A stretch of 64,000 bases of DNA, taken from contig CALLWB010000046.1 of the NCBI GenBank assembly GCA_938016265.1, positions 56,153 through 120,152 of the forward strand, given 5' to 3'. The notes below the pieces were generated by a model that did not search any database, was not told the origin of the DNA, and saw only the letters and a program-made list of their open reading frames with translations. The position numbers were made by a program, and so were the translations under genes. The DNA comes from an uncultured Saprospiraceae bacterium (GTDB taxonomy: Bacteria; Bacteroidota; Bacteroidia; Chitinophagales; Saprospiraceae). Within the stretch, counting starts at the first letter, position 1. Each line of letters opens with the position of its first letter. Below are positions 1-13,500 of the stretch, piece by piece.

Positions 1-1481
1 CGATCTTGAGCAATGGTTGTTGCGTCAGGTCCGTTTTTAAGTGGTTCCTGATTTCCTACGTAGTCTGTTGCTCTTGTAAAGAAGGAATAGGCGACCCCAT
101 CCACCCCAACAAACTGATAAGTCGTATCCATGATTCCTGTTTGATGGACGGTAAATGGCCCACCATCTTCAGAGACATAGAGATCATAAAAATCGAGCCC
201 ACAACCTCCTGTATCATCAAACCCTGTCCAGTTCAGATCAATCGTGGTCCCTGAAACAGCGTCAAGTGGATCGACCATACTCATAGGAGGAAAGGCGTCT
301 ACCGTATTGAAAATGGTTGGTGTTACGATTGGAGCATTAATATCAAAAACGATAGAGGCATCAGCAAAAATTGTATCTCTGGTAACGTCGGTATCTTTAG
401 GTCTTACGCTAAAACTAACAAACCCTTCTCCCCTTTTTGGGATGGTATCATTAAATCGATTTACAGCAGTATCATTGACTGGTAAAAATCCAATCAATGC
501 ATCGGCCGGAGGCAACCCAGTTAAAGGATCTATCGATTCTAAAATCCAGAAGGCTTCATGTGTTACTACATCAAACCCAGCAGTAAAATCAACATAAACG
601 CCTAGTGAGTCAATAACATCTAATCGCTCATAATGATACGTGCTATTTGGCGGCACATTAAAAACGAATGATCCGAAACCAAAAGAACTTAATCGGAAAC
701 TATAGATATTTACTTTTGGATCAAGCGCGTGTGTAATAATTACTTTTTGCGCAGGCGCTGTGGCGTATTTGGGATCATTTTCATAACGTATTGTATAGTC
801 TAGTACATCGTTTATTGACACCCAGCGTTCTGGTCCGACACCGATTGGTCCGATTATGTCGTTTGGATCAACGGCATGGGGAATTGGGATGTCGATATCA
901 TCGTCATCATCAGTATCATCGTCGTCATCGCAGTCATCCTGATCGATCTCTACGGTTGTTGATTTTTTCTCATCGCAGTCTGCGCCGTCTTTGGAAGCGG
1001 TAACAGAATATGTGCCACCTGAGGTGACCGTTATTGCTCCACCTGTTTCTCCTGTTGACCAGGTCAGTGTACAGTCCGGGCAATCAGCAGAGGCTGTTAG
1101 ATTTACCTCGACAGGATCTCCGTCACAAATGGTTCGCTTGCCTCCTCCTGCTATTAGCAAGTTGAATTCGCCTTCCGGATCTTCCAGGGTAGCGGTCTCT
1201 GAGCCTTCGCAATCTTTGCTGTCTTTTACGGTTATCTCATAGCTTCCGGCCTCCACCCCGTCAAAAAAGTTGGACCCTTGAAATCCGCCACCATCTTTTG
1301 AATATTGATAGGGAGGATTACCATTATTAACTTGTACTGTTATCGAGCCGTCTGACTCTCCAACACAAGAAGGTTCCTGATAACTAAAGGTGATTTGACC
1401 GTCTACATTTAGCGCTAAGAATCCGAAAATCATTAGGGCTAAAAGGGCTTTCAAATCTGTTTTATAGAATAGCTTAATCAT
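1..1481 (-). CDS. SprB-repeat / conserved surface-domain protein, C-terminus beyond window
   Basis: The frame is open from ATG at 1481 down to base 1, so about 493 residues are visible and the C-terminus lies outside. An upstream in-frame stop precedes the ATG. The N-terminus is a Sec signal peptide (hydrophobic run ending near NVDGQ). Residues about 30-100 resemble a SprB repeat (PSCVGESDGSITV, GSYEITVKDSKDC), a module of gliding and surface adhesins. A second Cys-rich Ig-like module and a short Asp-rich linker follow. From about residue 200 comes the conserved surface domain that starts near DPNDIIGPIGVGPERW and includes ENDPKYATAPAQ, GFLPVNDT and VFDINAPI, then an FN3-like stretch (YDLYVSEDGGPF). 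A T9SS sorting tail may lie in the missing part. The start is 44 bp after the stop of the giant upstream gene, so the two are probably co-transcribed. The surface role is inferred. Confidence 0.8.
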   Translation of the reverse strand, partial: MIKLFYKTDLKALLALMIFGFLALNVDGQITFSYQEPSCVGESDGSITVQVNNGNPPYQYSKDGGGFQGSNFFDGVEAGSYEITVKDSKDCEGSETATLEDPEGEFNLLIAGGGKRTICDGDPVEVNLTASADCPDCTLTWSTGETGGAITVTSGGTYSVTASKDGADCDEKKSTTVEIDQDDCDDDDDTDDDDDIDIPIPHAVDPNDIIGPIGVGPERWVSINDVLDYTIRYENDPKYATAPAQKVIITHALDPKVNIYSFRLSSFGFGSFVFNVPPNSTYHYERLDVIDSLGVYVDFTAGFDVVTHEAFWILESIDPLTGLPPADALIGFLPVNDTAVNRFNDTIPKRGEGFVSFSVRPKDTDVTRDTIFADASIVFDINAPIVTPTIFNTVDAFPPMSMVDPLDAVSGTTIDLNWTGFDDTGGCGLDFYDLYVSEDGGPFTVHQTGIMDTTYQFVGVDGVAYSFFTRATDYVGNQEPLKNGPDATTIAQD

Positions 1482-1525
1482 GGCTATTATTTTAATTTAA
1501 TTCTCGTTTCAATTAATTAAATGCT

Positions 1526-4500
1526 TTAATCCAGAATTCTGAATCGCAGTCGTTGTGATGTATTTGCTCTGGAATATACAGTATAGGCTCCTAATCCACC
1601 AGGTCGTAAGACATTTTGTGGACCGCCTAATTCTCTAAACTCCATATATAAATCCTTAATGCCGTATTGAAGTCCTGATGTCGAAAATGACAGTGGTGCA
1701 TCCCTTAGAGATACAAGCCTTCTAATTGGAATATCAAGGTCATTGTTCCCGCCATTTGTAAACTGAATAGTGATGGCTACAATTCTATTAAACCGTGCAT
1801 TTGGAGGATGAAGAACATTCTTTAGCAACACCTCTCCTGTTCCTGTTTCAATAGTAAATCCATCTTGTAAAAGAGCCGTTTCTAAACTTGGTTTTTCTAG
1901 AATTACATCATACAATCCGAGTGCTTCTCCATTGAGATCGAAGGTTACGTAGATGACTGTAGGATCTATATAGAGGATGTCAGTAGAGATAATTGTACCA
2001 AGCGCAGGATTGTCCAGTTTGGCAGTCATACCCTCTATAAATTTAGATCCATCAATTTTAACAGTAATAGATCCTGCATCTCCTCCAACATTGGCAGAGA
2101 CTTCCCTGATTTCAAACTCCAAAATAGACGCCAGTAAGTCAATGGTTTGATCACTTGCTGATGAACCACCGTAGACTGCAAGGTAATAAATACCTTGTTG
2201 CAGAACAGGAACTACTAAGTCTTGGTTTCCTTGAACGATATCATCATGACTGTAGTCGAAATTTGATCTATCCGGCACTTCGCCAAAACTTAGATACATT
2301 TCATTTCCGCTATTCAGTGCATTGTAACTTGCAAGGTCTATTAGTAAACTTTCTCCTGTGAGCGAGTCTGGTACTACGATTTGGTAGAAGATTGGATAAT
2401 CATTGCCCAGGGTGGTATTTTCAAGGGTGTCAATGACCAATTCTTTTACGTCAACATTTACTTGGTTGATAGAGGCTAGTACGTTGTTCGAATCTACCGT
2501 TTCAAAGATATTATTCAAAACATCTGTTTGAACGATGACGTAGTAGTCGCCTAATGCCAATCCTGGCAATGAAGCAGTAACGGTATGTGTTTCTTCCGTA
2601 TTAGGAGCAAGATTTATAGTCAGTTGTTCAGTGGTCATTAGGACATCAGAAACATCAAACACATTGTCTTCGCTGAAATAAATAGCTTCGCTCATCACAC
2701 CTGTGGCAGGATTAACACCAATATTCTTAATGTTCCAATCCAATGTGATTTCTCCTCCTGCAAAAGCCATTGCTGGAGCATTGATACTCGTGACAATCAA
2801 ATCTGATGGTGGCGGCTGAACGATATTTATCAATGAACTGGATTCGTTATTATTTTCAGCCAGGTGTTCATAGATTACACTATTTACATCCGTCTTCATA
2901 AGTACCACATAATTCCCAACAGCAGAAGCCGGCAAGAACACTTGAATTGTATCTGTGTAAGAGGCGCCTGCTGCCAACTCACCAATTCTTGCTAAATTAC
3001 CCAACACTTCGTCATCATTATCCAGTACAAAATCACTGGACAAGAAGAATTTATCATTCCATGTAGAACCGTAAGTAGGTCCTGTCCCCTGATTGGTAAT
3101 TGTCCAGACGATATCAATAGGTTGTCCGGCAGTACCTGTTACTGGCACTTCGAAGGTAGATATTGTTAAGTCAGATGGGTCACGCAAAGTTATTGTTATT
3201 GGTTCTGGTGCTCCTGAAGAATCTCTTACCAGGACATTTTGTAGTATTCTGGTTGTAGCATTGTTGTTATAATCGATATCATTGGTTATCTCTGTGTGGT
3301 CTGCTACCATAAATAAGTAATAATCTCCAAATAAATTTTCAGGGAGCACAGCACTTTCTCCTTCGACTACATATTCATTGGTATTAATACTATCACCGAA
3401 GATTGCCCAGTCAAATACGAATACATCTGTAGGATCGTAGATGGTATCTGTTGAAAGATAAAGTCCATCATACCAATACCAGTAATTCTCAAATGCAGTA
3501 TAATCTCCTAGGTTTTCGTTGATCCATCTTACCGGTATAGTGTCACCAGTCATTGCCTCTGTAACCGTCATGAAGCATCGAACACTCAAATCCATTTCTG
3601 GTGCAGTGACAAATACCGGACTTCCCATTATGTTGTTTAGGGTGTCGAAACGTTCATAGATCGCATCATTTCCATCTGTAAAGACATAAACATAGCACGT
3701 ATTATTTGCTAGGCCACCTTGAAGCATTGGAATTTGAATCATGGTAGTATCCATGTACATCGAATCCACTGCTAAAGTGTCAGTTGCTCCAATTAGATAT
3801 TGAGTCAATTGGATGGCGCTATCCGGGTGTACCCATACTGGGTTTGCTGACAAATATACATCATCGGCCCATCCGCCAGTCGCGTCTGCCATTCCCATGT
3901 TCTCAACAATATAAGACATTGGAATAGTAGATCCTGCTAAAATGGAATCTGGTAATGTAACATCGGTAACTGCTAAGTCTGCCCAAGGACCAAGAGTGAC
4001 ATCAATACTAGTATTACTTCTTATTCTATTGTTAAGTGTATCACCTTCTTCATATACACGATCTTTGTAGTCGGTATCAACATAGAGGTAATAGGTGCCG
4101 TCATATCCGTTAGGAATCATAACGGTAACTTGATTGTAGACAGAACTATCTACCTCCAGGGTGTTGGTAGGTGTAGAAACTTCGCCAATAATTTCTACCA
4201 ACTCATCGTCATAAACAGGACTATTGGAGATTAAAATCTGATCTTTCCAGGATTCTGTTCTCACATCTACTGGTCCGACATTTTTCACTTCATAGAAGAT
4301 GTCTATCATTTTGCCTGCGGTATCTACTGCAGGGTTGGTAATATTCACTACCGTTAAATCAGGATGAAAGATATCAATCGGGATGGTGACCATATTATTC
4401 CCTTCATTGATGTATTCATAAACCTGGTTAGAATTATCTGTTTTTATTTGTAGGTAATATCTGCCGGTAAGATTATCAGGTATAGAAACCGTAGTAGTTC

Positions 4501-7500
4501 TGGTATACGTCTCTCCTGGCAACATACTTGTTCCATTTTCTGAAGTACCACCTAAATAATTGCTGTAGGGGGAATTTAAAAATACAGAATCAGAAGTTAA
4601 ATATACTCGATCAATCCAAACCGGAGAATTTGGACCGGACCCTCCTTGATTTTGCACAGTCCATTCGACTGCAATTGGTTCCCGAATACCAGCAGTTGCT
4701 GGTGTATTGGTATTTATAATCACAAAATCGGTTGGAGGAGTAAGAATCACATTTATGGAATCTCCCGTACCAACATTGTTTTCTTCATATACATATTCAT
4801 ATACCTTATTATTTTGATCCGCTTCTACATGGAAATAGTATTTGCCATATATACCGTTTGGAATCGTTACTGGCATAACAGCATTGTAGGAAGTACCAGA
4901 TGCAAGTACACCAGTATGTTGCAGGTCTCCAAGGAAATTTGCGGTGTTTTCATCAAATACTTCATCTTCAGAAAAATAGATTCTGTCCTTCCAAGTACCT
5001 ACAATGGAGCTACCTCCTCCTTCATTGGTAGTTGTCCAGGATACGTCTACAGTTGTGCCTGAGAATACATTTCGAGGAGAAATGACGTTGCTCACTTGAA
5101 GATCTGGCGGTGGAGTCAAATCAATAACCGAAGCTGGTGATTTGAAGTCTGAGTTATTCGTTTCATCTGCTTCTGCAATGGAGTTAAACCCATCCGCCAC
5201 TACAAAGAAATAATAGAGCCCAAATACACCATCTGGCAGCGTAACAGTCCCAGACTGAGAATAACTTGATCCACTGGCAAGGAAACTTTGATTGGCGATA
5301 CCGCCTAAATAGAAATCTACGTTCGTATCTAAAACGCTATCTGCAGACAAGTATACTGCGTCACTCCATTGAACAAGCGTATTTCCATTTCCAATATTAC
5401 TCACTTCATAGGATACTCCTACATTCTGACTAGAGAAGGCAGTTGGAGGCGCCTGGACATTTCCAATCGTCAAATCCGGGAAATCACGCATAGTCAATGT
5501 TTGAATCGGACCAGGTGTTTCCATGCATAAGTTCTTAGCGACTACTCTCCAATTGTAAGTAGCACCTGAAACTAAACTACTGCTGTTTGCAGATGTCGTT
5601 ATGTAGTTGATTTGGGTCAAGTTTCCTACGAAAGGCGTGGAAGGTTGACCAGTTGTGGCATCCCAAACATATAGATCATAGCTTGTTGCATTCGCTCCAG
5701 GCGCCCAACTAAAGGCGATCGGAGCAGCTACATCACCTATAGCATCCGCGGGCACCATATTAGAAACTTGTCCTACAATGGTTGTAGCGGGGATCACTTC
5801 AATTTCAATTGCTTTAGTATAGTTACAACCTTGAATGTTTGTTATGGTCGTGTAATAGGTCGTTGTCACCAATGGTGATTCAGTAATCGACATGGTAGAA
5901 GCGCCAGTACTCCATAAGTAAGTATCTCCATTTGAAGCGCTAATTGTGATTGCATCTCCTTCGCAAATTGTTGTGCCTGTGATATTCGTAGATAGTACCG
6001 GTTCAAGTGGGAATTCTACTACAATCGTATCGCTGTTTTCACAACCATTGTTGTCGAAATGAGTAACAACATATGTCCCAGGCATAACAGCAGTTACGGA
6101 AGCAGCGGTCGCTCCATCTGACCAGTAAATATCTGTAGTAATATCCGATGTTAATGCGATAGCACCTCCTTCACAAATGATTATTGTATCCTGATCAGGT
6201 GTTATAACTGGTCTTGTTGGTAATGGTAATGTTGTTATGGTGACCGCAGCGTCATCAAACTGATTGCAGCCCACACCATTGTATGCATTGACCGTGTAGG
6301 TAGTTGTTACCAACGGATTTACATTAATTGAACTTGCTATTTCTCCTGTGCTCCAGATAAACTCTAGTGCAGTACCATCAACAGTTAGTGTAACAGAATC
6401 ACCAGAGCATGTTGTCAAGTCTTGTGTGATACTCGTAATTTCTGGTACAGGGATAACGGTAACATCTATACTATCCTGATACGTACAATTTGAAGAATTG
6501 GTGATGTCCACATAATATCTTGTACTAACATTAGGTGTTACGAATATTGACTGGTCGGTATCTCCAGTATTCCAACTGTAAGTCAGCCCATTTTGTACTA
6601 CTAAATTAGCCGTTTCTCCTTCGCAAATTGTTGTGTTTCCAGTGATGTACGGATTCGGTGGGTCGATCAGGGTAATATCCTTGGTCGCAGGGCAACCGTA
6701 GGTATTGATGTGTGATACAGAATATGTAGCTGGTTGGAACACCCATATAGACTGTGCCGTAGCACCTGTTGACCAAATAATAGAATCCGGGAAATTTGAG
6801 GAAACTAATAAAATGGAATCCGCATCGCAGAAAGTCAGTGTCGAGGACCCTGTAGCCACAATAATTGGGGATACTGGAATCGGCAAGACGGTAACTGTTA
6901 CACTTTCTACATCCGTACCAGAACTACAAGCTCCATTGGAGGCAGTAACAGAGTACGTTGTTGTATTTGTAGGACTCACATAATTGAATCTTCCATACTG
7001 TCCATTGCTCCAATTATAATTGGTCGCATTCCCCATCACCTCTAGTCTTATTGATTTTCCATAACAAACACTTGTATCTTCTGTTATATCAACAATGACG
7101 GGAGGTGGCAAAACAGGTGAAACGGAGATTGTTCTCGACCTCACAAAAGTACACCCTTGCGAATTGGTAACGGTAACAGAATAAGTAGTACTTGTAGTCG
7201 GACTAACTGTTATTCCCGAAGAAACAGCGCCAGTATTCCAAAGATAAGTAGACCCATTAATAACTGAAATTGTAGCAGACGAGCCTTCACAGATGCTAGT
7301 AGGACCACTTAAATATGGTGTAGGAGAACCGGAGATCGTCCTTGTCGAAACGGCAGTACATCCCGTTATAGTATCTGTATGTGTAACCGAATAATAACCG
7401 GGTTGGGTAACAAATATGGAGGGTGTAATTGCACCAGTGTTCCAAAAAATATTTTCAGCAATACTGGAAGTTAGTACTATTGTATCATCTGAACAGGTTG

Positions 7501-10500
7501 AGAATGTTCCTGTTTGTGTAATTGTTGGTGTTGTTGGTCTTGGATCTACATTTATTGTAATTGTATCTCTCGAACTACATCCATAAACGCTGATTGCTTC
7601 CAGTTCATAAGAAGTAGTCACACTTGGATTTCTGTAGGTGTTGCTAGAATAAGAAAAAATACTACCTCCTGGAATGTATCTCCAACGATAAGTACTTCCA
7701 CCCGATCCGTTAAAGTAGGCATATTGTCCTTGGCAGATGGTTTCATCCGGCGAGGTCATTGCTTGAATGGAAGGATATCTTTGAAGTACTCGCACGCCTA
7801 AGCTATCGTTGTCGATATTTGAATCGGCTGCCAACAGGGTATAGGCATTAAAACTGTACAGATCAAATTCATCAAATCGCATTTGGGTGCTGAACGTAAA
7901 AGGAGTACTAGTACCTCCTGGTATGGAAAGCGTTCCTACATTTTCAATGACTTCCAAAGTATCATTAATAGAAAAAGCGATATCAAATCCTGTCAGGGTA
8001 TCGGTACCAAAGTTTTGAATCCTAACAGTTACATTGACCAGTGTGTCGAGATCGCAATCACTTACTGGGCTGAGTATTGCTACTACGCCGCCGTCATTTA
8101 CAGCAAGGCCAGCTCCAAATTCATCTGCTCCAATATCGGGATTGGTTTCGTTTCTTAATTGTCCATCGATATCTATTGTTATTGTTGCAATTGGTGTTGC
8201 ATTTCCATCGAGGTTTGCCTGACTAACGTGCAGGTCAGTTGGGCCTGCAAACATTGGGTCTACAGAGAACGAATTGAGATCATGAGTACTTGCTAACTGC
8301 CAAGCACTGAGATCTGATTGATCACCATTATAAAATCCAAGTGTTGCTCCTCCTGTAAACAAATCATTGTAATCTGACGAAGTGATCGAGGAAGTTGAAT
8401 TAGTATAAAAAGCATATCCTGTTCCACTATTGGCAAGGATGTTATTTATTACATTGATGTTGGTATTATTCTGTAGATAAAGTGCGTAAGTTGAAGCCCC
8501 AGTGCTTGTAACATTCACAGAATTATGGTAATAATTTTGATATTGGTTGGACACCGATCGGATACCATAGGTAGTAGAGGTTCCTCCTGCTTGAACAAAA
8601 TTATTGAAAATGCTACCGGTAAAGGCTCCATTCCCGCAACTGCCGAGATATATCCCACTGTTTGCAGAATTTAATTCAATTTTATTCCCACTGATTTCGT
8701 AAGCTCCATCATTACTATTACAGTATATCCCATACTTGGATCCATATATTGAATAAGAGGAAATTGTATTATTTCTTATTAAACTCGCGTCAAACTCTGA
8801 GATATACATTGCACGGTAATAAAAATCGGAAATATCATTTTCTTCTATGACTAAGCCTGTCGAATGTGAAAAATTAGCATCAAAATAAATTGCGGAACTA
8901 CCATTCTTTATGGTATTATTTCTTAATACTAAATCATTAATGGTAGCGGACCCCAAATAAAGATTTGCATAGGTCGAACTTGTGGAGTTTATCACCCTAC
9001 CCTGGAATAAACAATGTTCGAAGGTAATATTGGAAGTGGTGTCCGAAAAGATTACGTTTCTTCCACTTGTATTTGCAAACCCTATATTTTGGAACGTCAT
9101 GTATTTAACACCATCGAAAGTTACAGTTCCTGCAGTATTATTATTAATCGTAACTGAAGAACTATCTGCTGTTTCAGAATAGAAAGTTATTGGTCTATCT
9201 GCGGTGTTACCGGGAATGTCTGTGAAGATTACTTGCTCATTGTAAATGCCAGGTCTTACAATAAAATTGACGTCGTCTGCTATTCCGTTTGTATTTAGTG
9301 CAGAGGCTACTTCTGTAAAGTTATTGAAGTCTGAATTTGCTCCTCCGACAAAATAATCTCCTGCAAGTCCGACATATAAATCACCAGAAAAAATGGTGTC
9401 GTTGGCCGAGTTCTGGTCTGGTTGGCCATTTGGACTATCGACCCAAGCAGTAATATTGAATGGAGGCAATCCAGAAAATGTGAAATCACCAATTTTAAAA
9501 TTAGAAGAAGTCCCTGATAGAAGTGCAGTGGTATCTGTCCAGAAAAATGGCGGTTGCGAATTGCCATCTACCGACCAAAAAACAGTAACACTGTCTATAT
9601 TTTCTACTCCATTGTTGTACAGTTCAACTTCAACATCTCTCGTTCCTGCAAATATTGGAGAAACTGGATTTGTGAAATAATTAAGCTTGGCATCTACCAG
9701 TGTTGGAGTAAACTCATCAGCTCCAATATCTGGATTGCTGGTATCTCTTGCATCTCCATCGATGTCTTCTGTTACTTCTGTTATTGGTGTCCCTGTTCCA
9801 TTCAAAGAAATTTGAGTGGTATGCAGGTCAGTAGCAGACAAAAAGTCTGGATCTACACTTACCGAGTTTTGATCTTGTGAATAATAAACTTGCAATGCTG
9901 GTAAATCTACTTGAAGATTTCCTCCAAGCTCTCCCAAGTTTGCAGCTGTTGAATAATAATTGTTGTAATCCGCTGTATAATTTCCAGACCAATCGAAAGC
10001 TAATCCTAAACCTTCTAAAGAAAAGCTATTGTTGTTGAAAGAAAGCGAGCTATTGCTAAAGGTATAAAATCCTATACTTGATACGCTATTAGAAACCAAA
10101 TGCACCGAGTTGTGAAATAGTTTAACATTGCTACTATATCGTAGGTATAATCCATAACAATTGTTGTTACTTCCTCCAATGGAAATCATGTTGTTGGAAA
10201 TCTGCATCGGCTCTGCCAAAGTAGCAGATGCACTACTTAATTCGAGACCAAATCCTGTACTAGAGGTAATTATATTTTTGCGAATTGAGGAGTTCGTTGC
10301 TGTACTTGATATTTCTAAACCTGTATATCCAGAGTTAGCTATATCTCTAGCAATAATTGTATTTTCAGCTATAGAAAAATCTCTCATATAGGAGAGGTAT
10401 ATGCCCCGATAGTATTGGTTGGTTATTTCGTTATTTTCAACGATTAGTCCAGAGGAAAGATCAGTGCTATTCCCATTAAGATAAATTGCATTTGAACCAT

Positions 10501-13500
10501 TTTCGATGGAGTTTCCTCTAAAAACATTGTCATCGCAGCCAATCGTGGAGGCATTAATGGTGATCACATTTCTATTGGTGCTGGTAGAAGTAGTATTAGC
10601 ACCAATTATTTCATTGTCGGTAAATTCGTTGCAAGAAGCACCATTTATCAATGATATTGCTGTTGCGTAAGTGCTATTTGTGGCGTGGATGGTCATATTT
10701 CTAAAATTGACTCCTTGAGCACCATCCAGTTGTACTACATAATTATTGGAAGAACTCGCACCAAAAGTAAGTGTAACAGAACTTGCATTCCCGGACTCCG
10801 ATTGAAAGGTGATTGGATTATCACATCCTGACCCCAACAATTCTCCAATCTGAATTTGCTCCGCATAAGTCCCAGACCGAACATTAAAAATTACAGAGTC
10901 CAGTATTCCATTATTTGCTAAAGCATTTGCAGCCTCTGTGAAATCATCAAAATCTGGTGTTCCTCCACCAATTGTATAGGTTCCTGTGAGTGCTGGGTTT
11001 AGTCCTGTTTCTACAATCGTATCATTGACATTAATCATATCGGCAACACCATTTGGTATAGAGGTCCATGCCTTAATTACGTTTAATGACGTATTGGAAA
11101 AGTCCTGAACTCCTAAGAAGACATGTGTGGTGTCTCCACTCGGCAAATTACCTGACCAACTTACGGGTTGTTTAGGGAACGTGCTATACTCCCATTCGAT
11201 TTCTACTGCGGTAAGGGTGTCGCCTCCGAAGTTTTTTAACGCTACATAAACATCCTGATTTCCCTCCAAAAAAGGAATGGTTGGATTGGTTACTAAAGTA
11301 AGCCCCGCATCCGTAGGTGGTGGTGAAAATTCAAAAGCACCAATATCCGGTGTAACAAGATCTCTAGGATTGCCGTCATAATCTTCTGGGAAACCTGCCA
11401 ATGGTATACCGTTTCCATTTAAGTCGATAGCAGAACTATGAAGGTCCGTGGTACTGACAAATTGCGGATTGACAGAATAACAATTCTCAAACTCGCCTGT
11501 TGCTGTTTGGTAGTCGGCAAGCGTTTCTATTGGGGTACTTGCGTTGTAAGCAATATATGGCCCGGTGGTGTATAGGTTATTGTTGCTTGCTTCCCAGTTA
11601 GAAAAACTAGAAACATTATTAACGACATAACCTCCTCCAGTGTTGACCAGGTTGTTGTTGTGAATATTAATATTTCCTGCGGAATATGCATAAATTGCAT
11701 TTGATCCACTATTCGTGTTGTTTACGTTGATTGTATTATAATACATATCGACACGGTCAGAATTATAGATGTAAAATCCATATTCCAGACCTGTTCCGTT
11801 AAGTACAACTACATTGTTAGCTACAGTTGCGGCTTCTCCAATGGCAGGATTACAATAATAAAGTCCAATACCATGGTTGTCGGAGGTAATTTTATTATTA
11901 TTAATTTTTATGTTTTGTTCTGAATATCTTACATAAACAGGTCGGTAGGCAGAGTAAGAAGAGGTACCTATAAATTCATTACCTAGTATCTCCGTGCCAT
12001 CCATATATGTGATATATAGGCCAAAGTAGTAATTTTCCAGAAATAGGTTGTTTTCGATACGCAGGCCAGTGGTTAACGTATTTCCTGAGGCTCCGTAGAA
12101 ATAAATACCATGACTACCTTCACTAAACAAATTATTCTGAAAGGTATTATTGAAATTTGTGAAGCCGTTGCCATAAACAATGGCTCTATTATCGCCAGTG
12201 GACCCAGTAGGTACCCCAAGCAATTGATTGTTCGATAAAGTATTGCAATCTGCTCCATTTCGGAAATCAAAAATTCTAGCATAGGTACCTGCACTAGAAA
12301 ATGTCATATTTCTGAAAGTGATACCATCTACTCCATCCAAAAGAACGACATAATTGGCTGCCGAAGTCCCGGCAAAGGTCAAGGTAACCGAGGTACTATC
12401 GCCATCTTCTGACTGAAAAACAATGTTTGAACCGCATTCTGCCCCTGGAAAAGAAGTAATGACAAGCTGTTCTGTGTACACTCCTGGGCGCACATTAAAA
12501 ACAATAGAGCCTGCAACTCCCTTAATAGTAATATCGTTTACTGCTGAAGTAAAGTCAGGGTAATCTGGTGTAGTACCTCCAATAGTAAATACTCCAGAAA
12601 GTGCAGGAGTAAGGTTTTCTATAGAAATCGTATCATTTAAAGGTTTTAGATCTGCCATACCATTGGGTAGGGAGGTCCAAGCAGTAATAGAATAAGTAGA
12701 GTCCAATTCAAAAAGCTCGTTTGAAACAATAACTGTTTCTGAAGCACCGGTAGCCAGTGAACCTGTCCAATTGAAGGTGCTTCCTGCTACACCATTTAGT
12801 GTAAACTCGATATTTAATGCGGTAATCGTGTCTTCTCCTTGATTTCTAATATCAATAGAGATGTCCTTTTGTCCAGGAGTGAAGGGGGTCGTTGGAGAAA
12901 TGAATTCGATGGCTGCCATATCTAGTGCTGGCGCGGTAAATTCATCTGCGCCGATATCTGGCGTGTTCGCATTTCTAGGTTCGCCATCTATGTCTTCGGT
13001 GACTACAGTGATTGGCAATCCTGTTTTGTTTAAGGTGACTTCCTCTACGTGCAGATCTGTCAAAGAGGTATAGAGCGGATCTTCTGATATACCATTTGTA
13101 TTGAGACCAATTGCTTGTATAGACGCTAAATCAGAATAGGTAGTACCATCTGAATATACAAAATTACCGCTAGGAGAATATAGATCATTGTAGTCAACAA
13201 CTGTACCTGAGCTCGAACTACCATACATGGAATAACCTCCTTCTTGATTGACCAATACGTTGTTTTGAATAGAACTCCCGTAGGTGGCAGAGTAGCGCAG
13301 TGCAGAGGCGGAGGAAGATGTACTTGTACTATATATATTGACGTTGTTGTTGTAGATACCAATATTCTCTACGTTGTACAAATAGATACCAGTTGCAGTA
13401 GATTGTCCACCTATTGAAACAAAATTATTGGCTACATATGTACTATCTATATTACTTTCCAGAATCTGGTTTAAATAAATACCATATCCCCCCAAATCAA

